Shown here one piece after another: positions 56,873-64,000 of a stretch of DNA of 64,000 nucleotides (the stretch's first letter is position 1; every line of letters begins with the position of its first letter). The notes below the pieces were generated by a model. That model did not search any database. It was not told where the DNA came from and saw nothing but the letters and a program-made list of their open reading frames with translations. The stretch is from Oxytricha trifallax (lineage: Eukaryota; Ciliophora; Spirotrichea; Sporadotrichida; Oxytrichidae). The position numbers and the translations under genes are program-made. The stretch is from positions 1-64,000 of the forward strand of contig ARYC01000778.1 in NCBI GenBank assembly GCA_000711775.1, given 5' to 3'.

Positions 56873-59800
56873 ATGGCAAAATAATCACACATGCTTACGA
56901 TTACATTTGCGAAGGAAATTTCAAATAAAAGTCTGTTAAGATCCGTTTTAATCTTGATTATTATGGCATTCTCCTATAAATTTATCAATAATTTTTTTAA
57001 GTGTTTAAATTAAATAATTATATGGATAAAAACTTGAATATAAGTAACTGATGCAAATTGATCAACCAGATTCTGACGGTTGCACAATTACAGTAGGAAC
57101 AGTAACTGGTAAGTTGTTTACAAAATTAAATCTTTTTGCTGTCTTTCATTATTGCATGTTTGAAATGCTGTTTATGTGAAAATATAAACATTGAACTCTC
57201 TTATAATTATTTCTTACACCTTTCTTAACTAATTTTGCTAATCCTAATTTTGATCAATAGTTGTGATATGTAATGCTTATACTTACATCTACAAAACTAA
57301 GGAGCTCACTACTGATTCAGTTGCGGCATCCTCCACAATGATAAAAATAGACACCTAGGCCACTCAACCTAATAAATGCCCTCGTGTCTCTCTGGAGACT
57401 TAATACCCTGGGGCTGTAACATACCTCGCAGACAATTAAGTGTACAGAGCATATATTGATGTAACTACTTAAAACCTGAGGAACGACGTGATATTCTCAA
57501 TTGATAGAGGCTAATTCTCTGGGGATGAGATTTAAGATGTCATGGTTGCTGAAAGTTTTACTATTATACTTCTTGCTAATAATAAGAATTTTCTGGCATT
57601 TGCTAAGCCTAAAATATAAGGATAGGTTGCTTTTAGTAAATATTTAATAGTCTAGTAAAATTATGTCAAAACTTTTGATAACACTTAGATTTTAAATTGC
57701 TACTAGAGTGAAAACAGGAAATACATAAATTCAAAGTGTAGGAACTTCCACAATTCCCCTGACTTACACTTTCTCGGATGCAGCAATGCAATCCTTAAAC
57801 TTGTATGTCTCCCCTAACTCAATTAGTAAAGATAACACAATCTAGAAATATCTTATAACACAAAGCATGATTAATGGCACTTTGAATGATGTAGTAATCA
57901 CCAAGCTACCAGTTGAAATTAATGTTAAAACTAATGAGGTTACCACAATTACAGCAAGTTTTAACTTTGTGGCTTATGGTTGTGAAAAATGCAACACTTT
58001 TGCTGGCCAAGTTTATTCAAAATATAATGATAGATTATATAAATGTGTTTTTAAGTTTCCATCTATAACGCCTCAAATCTCGCTTTTTACATAAACATCC
58101 CTGGTACCACAGACAATCCTTAACTAGGTAGAGACGTAATGATAGTGGATTAGGGCAGAGGCTACTCAACTTTCTTCGCTTAATCCAACTCAGCAGGTGC
58201 CATCACAAGCAGATAGTTCTTCATAAACGAGATAAAAATCCTGTAAAACGTGGACACAAAGCAGTACTCCTATGAAATCAATCAGAAAGCAGTGAGTGGA
58301 ATGGCAGCGACTCCTCACTACGGCATCAGTTATGGAGTTATTGACAATTAAATCATTGCTAGATATAAGACTCAGAGAGCTTTGTATGGCATTTAAACTT
58401 GTAACTACTAGCAGGCTTATGATAAGAGCAGTCGCACATGCAGTGCATGCTCTTTATTTACTGTGTTCTCATAGGGCACTAACTGCTAGAATTGCTCTGA
58501 TCTGTGGTACGCATCATAAAAACAGAAAACTAATGGATACTAATGCTTTAATATAAAGCATTTTGGTTAGAAAAAATTTAATTAACTATTTTTAAAACTA
58601 AAACATGAAATTTGGCAACAATATGATAATTTAATCATTATAAAATCCCAAAATACGTTTAATTAAAACAAAGTTTAAATAGAATTCCTTAAATTCTGTC
58701 AATTTTCTTTGACAAAATATCTTTTTTTAGACAAAATCTTTTGTTCTAAGTTTTTTACTTGTTTATAGTTCTATATTTATAAGTTTTTTTGAAAAAATAA
58801 TTACATTTATCATCAAATTGTAACAATATTAGACTTTAACAAACAATTTCTGTAAGAACTTTGACCCAACTACGCTGCCTGATTACTATGAAGTAATTAA
58901 TGGCGGCACTGGAAACAATGGAAACACTAGCACTGGTGGAAATACTGGTAATAATGGCAGTACTGGAAATAATGGTACTAATGGTGGTGGAGTAGTCGTT
59001 GGAGGAAATATATCAAAATTATATTAATAAATCTATTGTGTCTTTAAATTCATATTAAATTGTAGTTATTTTTATTATAATGAATTAGGAAATTATAATT
59101 TATTATATAATAACATTTTTTGTATTGATAATATTAATAGATATTATTTATATAATAGTACAAGTTCTTCTGATAGTGAGAGTGGCTTTGGTACAGGTGC
59201 AATAGCAGGTGTTGCAGTGGGCATAGTTGTAATAGTTTTAATTGGCTTAGCAATTGGAGGCTGGTTCTACTATAAGAAGCACAAATAGCGCAAGGATGAA
59301 GATGATGTCATCAAGAAAAGAACTGAGAAGAAGCAAAAGGATGAGGCAGTTAAGAGGAAAAATCCCAAGGACATTGGCAAAACAGCACTTTAGAAGAAAA
59401 TTGAAAATGAATAAGCTCAAGCCTATGATGCTGTTAAGAGTACCGAGAGAGATGCAGGTTCTAACACAATTTCAAATTTACAAGTCACGAACATCAACAA
59501 GAACGACCTGGAGGACATTCATCTGGAAATTGATGCTAATTTCAGGGGAAACAGTAATTAAAACGACGATATGATGGATAGTTTAGACAGTCAAAACGAC
59601 GGTCCCTCAGATACAAACAGTGAACCCAGTGACAGACGCCACTAAGGTTTTGTTAACTAATAGAAAACTGTATAGGGTCAATCAACCACTGGAAACTTAA
59701 AGATGTCTGGTTATGGATCAGCTGCTCAGTAAAACGGTGTAGTTCAACCATTTAGTAGCAATAAATATGGGTCTAACTCAAAGAACTAGAAAGGCTATGA

Positions 59801-60181
59801 TCCTGATTTGGAGAGCGGGAACTTGAAACAAAGTGTGGGCTTCTTTTCAAATACAGGTGGCTCTGCCAATAAAAATAAGCTCACTGCTAGTTAAATGGCT
59901 AAATAAGCTGACCCCAATAAGTCTTCATTGGCGCTTAATAACATTGTTAATAATAACCCAGTCTAAGCTAATAACTAAAGGATGTTAATGAATATTTTAT
60001 AAACAAAATTAAAGTGCGTTTATTGTTGAGTATTTATTAGTATGGATATATTTTTAGGATGGCAATAGCACCTAATAATCAGTAAGAAAAGAAGCGATAA
60101 GATAGTGAGATATCTGCAAGTGTGGATGATATGGATATGGACGATGATGATGACTTCTCAAGTGATAGTGATGACAGTTGA
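56873..60181 (+). CDS. Single-pass membrane protein with signal peptide, Cys-rich ectodomain and acidic tail
   Basis: ATG 56873-56875 opens MAKQSHMLTITFAKE, then a hydrophobic signal-like segment LLRSVLILIIMAFSYKF. After an IES (about 56990-57045) it reads MQIDQPDSDGCTITVGTVT, then an intron 57109-57260. The ectodomain continues to about 58555 with Cys pairs (YGCEKCNTFAGQVYSKY; CSACSLFTVFSQGTNCQNC). The next MDS (58850-59010) is a Gly/Asn/Thr linker. After an IES comes a transmembrane helix GAIAGVAVGIVVIVLIGLAI (59195-59255) followed by YYKKHKQRK and a long polar tail. The last MDS (60056-60181) ends DDDDDFSSDSDDS-TGA. Two compensating frame changes, near 57665 and 58065, are unexplained. I do not recognise the family; a receptor- or adhesin-like surface protein is inferred. 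Confidence 0.75.
57109..57260 (+). other. Probable spliceosomal intron (152 nt)
   Basis: The 5' site is GTAAGT and the 3' site AATAG. Removal joins GTVTV to VICNAYTYIYKTKE in frame. Confidence 0.7.
58560..58849. other. IES, about 290 bp, in the membrane-protein gene
   Basis: AT-rich DNA between CFNIKHFGQ and NFCKNFDPTTLPDYYE. The exact pointer was not determined. Confidence 0.6.
59010..59155. other. IES, about 145 bp, in the membrane-protein gene
   Basis: AT-rich DNA between GGGVVVGG and SSSDSESGFGTG. The pointer was not determined. Confidence 0.6.
59979..60055. other. IES with pointer AGGATG (77 bp)
   Basis: AGGATG occurs at 59979-59984 and 60056-60061. Removal gives ANNQRMAIAPNNQQEKKR in frame. 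Confidence 0.85.
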
Positions 60182-60383
60182 TTTTAAATACATCTCATTA
60201 TATCATATATAAACTAAGAATATTTAAAGAGAATAGTGTAAAAGTTTTGTAAAAAATATTAACTATTTTCTGTCATAATTTTCTGATAATTTAGTCCTAT
60301 CCGTATACTTAGATTAATAATAAAAAATATAGTTATGATTATATAGACTATTTTAATAATTATGAGTGTTAATATTAATTAAA

Positions 60384-63300
60384 ATGAGTGCTGCATAAAT
60401 AAACAAAAGTCAATAACAGCCTGTAAATTAGCCTTATATAACAAATTCATTTCAATAAATAGATAGTAAATCCTTAGCTTAATAATCTGACATAAATATG
60501 ATAAATCAAAGAATTGAAAATACTCAAGAAAAAGCAGCAACATAGATAAAATTGGATTTTAATAAAGCTAATTAAGAGGAAAGTAAAATTCGATAAATTT
60601 AATCACAGAAATCTCAATCAAAAAAAAACTCTTAAACAGCTCTGGATGTGGAAGTCATTTAAGAGGAAGATTTTGAGGATTAAAATATGTCAGGGGAAAT
60701 ACACAACTCATTTATACATCACAAATAAGATATAGCTCTCAATATTGATACTTCGAGTCTTTTGTAACTTGGGAAACAGAAAAGTAAGAGTAAAAGGCCA
60801 TCACATATATTGTCCACTTTGGAAAACATACAAAGTCCTGGGGGTGCAGGTGGTGATTTAACGAGCAATGAAGGAAGTCCATAGAATATTAAGAACAACT
60901 TTTTCGAAAACAACAATCAGAGGATTTATGATGAATTGATGTTCCATAAAGACGCTTATGAAAAAGTCACCAAATTTTACCCACCTAATCCCATATTACC
61001 AAAGAATTTCCAAGTGCAAGAGGGATCACCGAGATCAGGTGGCGAGTTTGCTTTTCTGTAAGTTAAACAAATATTATATTTACTTTATTATAGGAAACTG
61101 ACCAAATTTCGTGGTAAAGATTTTGGGAAGAGTAAATTTGAGATTGATCACAATGTTAACTAAATTTAATTCCCTGATTCGACTTCTCTAAAATCTATTT
61201 TCATTCCACTTAATGAATCAGAAGATAAAAATGTAACATCATTTGGTGAGTTAGTTTATATGAGATCAGCAGCCATAGATTTCTCAAATAAAATTAAAGA
61301 GCCTGGTCAGAAAAAAGATGAAGTTTTGGAAGAAAACTTAATTGATGTCAGAAGAATTCTAAAGAATTCAACTTAAAATAAAGCTTAAGAGAATATGAAT
61401 TAGATAAAGGACTAAAACCCTAATCAGAGAAAAGTAGGACTCGTGTCTTTGCATGGAGTGGATTAATACTACAAGAAAAAGGATTAATTTGATAAGACTT
61501 TAATTTTTGAGAGTCGCTTTGAAAGTGGAAATTTAGCATCAGCTTTAAAAGTGAATGATGATGATTATCATTTATTACTTTAGAACGATGTTAACACTTC
61601 AGGTCATACTTAATGGTTTTTCTTTCGAGTAGCTAACACTAAGAAATATAGTGAAGTTAGGTTTAATATGCTTAACCTTTCTAAGCCAGATTCATTATTT
61701 AACGAAGGAATGAAAGTTTTGATTTTTTCTGAGAAATAATCAGAGGACAAGGATATCGGTTGGTTTCGTGGTGGTACTAAAATATCTTATTATAACAACG
61801 GAATAAAGAAGGAAAGTCAAAAGAGATCGAAGTGTTATTACACTTTAACTTTTTCATATGAATTCTAGTACGATGATGACATAGTTTATTTTGCTTACTG
61901 CTATCCATATACATATACAGACCTATAAGAAGAGCTTAATAGAATAAGTAACGACCCAATCAAAAGTCAATTTTGTGCAAGAAAAACCCTATGTTAAAGC
62001 GTTGCAGAAAATAAGATTGAAATGCTAACTATAACTTCGAGGTAAAATCTTGATAATCTGAACAAAAGAAAAGGTGTGTTTCTTACTGCAAGAGTTCATC
62101 CAGGTGAATCCGTTGGCTCATGGATGATGAAAGGAGCAATTGATTTTTTGACTGATGAATCAAATTAGGAGGCAGAATTATTGAGACAAAACTATGTGTT
62201 CAAAATAATACCCATGCTTAATCCAGATGGCGTCATTAATGGCAATTACAGATGTTCTCTTGCTGGATGTGACTTAAATTTAATTTAATATCATATTTAT
62301 TAATTAAATAGAAGATGGAAGGCTCCATCAAAAGTTTTGCATCCTTGTGTCTACTACACGAAATAAATTATGCAAAATTTTGCTAAAGAAAGAGAGCTCT
62401 CTATTTTCTGTGATTTTCATGGTCATAGCAGAAGGAAGAACATATTCATGTATGGATGTCATGTCCCTTCTTAACCAGAAGATACAAGACTCTTTCCATT
62501 CTTGCTGTCAAAACTCTGTCCTTTTTTCGTTTATGGACTATCTAGATTCGGTAATCAACGATCTAAAGAAGCAACAGCAAGAATTGCAATGTTTAATGAT
62601 TTAAAAATACCAGCTATTTACACTATGGAATCATCTTTTTGTGGTAATGATTAAGGTCCATTTGCTAACTATCACTTTTCAACTGATAACTTAATGTAAA
62701 CTGGCAGAGATTTTTGCAGAACTTTGCTAATTTACTAGAGTATCTCAGTCCCTAGTGCTATAAGTACCAACATTCTAACTGAAATATTGCAGCTACATTG
62801 TCATTATAAAGAGATCAATGATTTGAGGGATGTTGTTTCAAAAGATCAAGAAGTAAACTTTATAGAACTTTACTATGTCTGTAATTATACCAATCACTTA
62901 TTAAGTTTAGAAATTATGAAAATATTTGTTGAGAAGATTCAGTTATACCGTGAGAAGAACCCAGAGATAAAAATGAAACATTTAAAGAAAGCTCTGTCTT
63001 GTGTTTTGAGATAAACTCAAGACCTAATGTTAGATGGAGAAACTACAAGTTCAGCTGGTTCAGATTAAGCGCCTTCTGAAGACAATATGGAACCTGAAGA
63101 AATCCAAAACTTAGTTCCAGTCTTGGATGAGGAGGGGTAGAAAAAAGGTTCTAAAAAGAAAAGAGATATTGCCCAGTCTCAAGAAATGGCAACTTCAATA
63201 TCACCTATGAGAAGAAAGAACACTATGGAGGGAGGTAGTCAAAGTGCAAATCTCAATGCTAAGAATAAGATTATTATGAACAATAAGAATAAGCGCTTAA

Positions 63301-64000
63301 GCATGCTGAAAACGTAAGATCCATAGCTTGGGAAAGGAAGTGGCTCAAAAGTATTGTTAACCAATAGTAGAAGAGGCACTATTGATGAAAACAAAATTAA
63401 TGAAGAGCATGATATAGATGAAGCTTAGAAGAATCCTTAAGGGGATTCAGATGCTGTAGGAATTGATGACACAGTGACTCACAAAAAGAAAAGAAAGAGA
63501 AATGTAGAATCAAGGGATGCTTGGACTCAAACTGAAAGGAGTGACTATATGCTAATCAAATATCGATAAAAGCAAAAACTTGCAATGCAAATGATTAAAT
63601 CATAAAAATGTATGGTAAATTCAAATCTTATTACTTTTTAGTTACCAAAGAGGAGCAAAAGTTTTATGAATAAGCTTTAGCTCAACACAACTAGCAGAAA
63701 AATAACTTTATGAATAAGACATAAGATTTTATACCTAGCACTAATAGCAGTGTAAACATGCCTCTTAGTAAATTAATGAAGAATGGAAACACTATAATTC
63801 CTGGAGGGCAATAAACTTTATCAAATCAGATCTAATAGTCGGTAATGGGCCAGGGTACAGCTCATATAAAATTGGCAAATAACTACTCTATTTCCAGTAA
63901 GATAAACTTCCACTTTTAACTAACATTTATTTGTAGACACTTAGAAGTAGCGTAAATCAGATAACTTCCTCCAAACTCAAAACATAAGTACAAAAACTTA
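60384..64000 (+). CDS. Cytosolic carboxypeptidase (AGBL/CCP family), 3' end outside window
   Basis: ATG 60384-60386. Introns are at 61058-61093, 63610-63641 and 63897-63936, and one IES at 62274-62303. After a 230-residue Gln-rich N-terminus, the CCP N-terminal domain reads [16 protein letters not shown] and [20 protein letters not shown]. The M14 catalytic domain has [20 protein letters not shown] (zinc His and Glu, about residue 560), [20 protein letters not shown] then LNRRW across the [21 protein letters not shown] (third zinc ligand, about 657) and YTMESSFCG (catalytic Glu, about 725). CCPs remove glutamates from tubulin C-termini and side chains, which fits a cell with many cilia. The tail is basic and Asn/Ser-rich (KKGSKKKRD) and runs past 64000. 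The catalytic residues are all present, so it is likely active. Confidence 0.93.
61058..61093 (+). other. Short intron (36 nt) in the carboxypeptidase gene
   Basis: GTAAGT...TTATAG. Removal joins GGEFAFL to [11 protein letters not shown] in frame. Confidence 0.85.
62274..62303. other. IES with pointer TTAAAT (30 bp) in the carboxypeptidase gene
   Basis: TTAAAT occurs at 62274-62279 and 62304-62309. The 30 bp are a multiple of three without TGA, so the frame reads through, but the conserved DLNRRW motif of M14 peptidases is split. Removal restores it. Confidence 0.9.
63610..63641 (+). other. Short intron (32 nt) in the carboxypeptidase gene
   Basis: GTATGG...TTTTAG. Removal joins MIKSQKF to [14 protein letters not shown] in frame. 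Confidence 0.75.
63897..63936 (+). other. Short intron (40 nt) in the carboxypeptidase gene
   Basis: GTAAGA...TTGTAG. Removal joins NNYSISN to [14 protein letters not shown] in frame. Confidence 0.75.

Noticed and set aside
59254-59574. Basic 106-codon plus-strand ORF
   Set aside because: Out of frame with the transmembrane helix and polar tail of the membrane protein, which continue through TAG in another frame.

Overview
The window is germline (micronuclear) DNA of a hypotrich/stichotrich ciliate of the Oxytricha-Sterkiella-Stylonychia type. Three signs agree. Real reading frames run through TAA and TAG (read as Gln) and end only at TGA. Two transposons of the TBE class end in C4A4/G4T4 telomere repeats. 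Genes are cut into macronuclear-destined segments (MDSs) by AT-rich internal eliminated sequences (IESs) bounded by short direct-repeat pointers (for example AGGATG, TTAAAT, TCACT, AATGAA, TTGCCTT). Frames below use TAA/TAG = Gln; protein readings were made by eye.

Layout. 1-1152 is the end of one TBE transposon and 6351-10502 is a complete second TBE with 139-bp terminal inverted repeats. Between them lie decayed coding fragments. 10.75-12.35 kb holds a broken copy of an unrecognised gene family, split by a MITE-like element and a large palindrome; a second copy lies at 41.4-41.8 kb. From about 39.94 kb down to 13.86 kb the minus strand carries what I read as one hugely dispersed gene: at least 25 small MDSs encoding a WD40-like N-terminal half, an ankyrin-like region, a six-helix TRP-type cation channel and a coiled coil. 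Its IESs house a GC-rich coding island (18.0-20.2 kb), three copies of one MITE family, a foldback element, a 1.9-kb element with tandem-repeat ends and a 5'-truncated LINE.

41.9-64 kb is gene-dense: a PG-rich-repeat (SHIPPO-like) axonemal protein (+), a Q/N-rich coiled-coil protein (-), a 1055-residue DUSP-domain protein in one uninterrupted MDS (+), a scrambled DYRK kinase, proteasome subunit alpha-1 (-), a single-pass membrane protein with signal peptide and Cys-rich ectodomain (+), and a cytosolic carboxypeptidase of the AGBL/CCP class (+, running off the window).

The most striking locus is the DYRK kinase. Its N-terminal region and ATP-binding lobe lie on the plus strand (about 52.2-55.3 kb), while the catalytic lobe lies on the minus strand at 50.7-51.5 kb. 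The two halves share a 15-bp pointer in inverted orientation exactly at the conserved N-lobe junction, so somatic assembly needs an inversion. Several mobile elements in the big gene's IESs share GGG-type ends and 8-bp target duplications, which suggests a common, unseen transposase.
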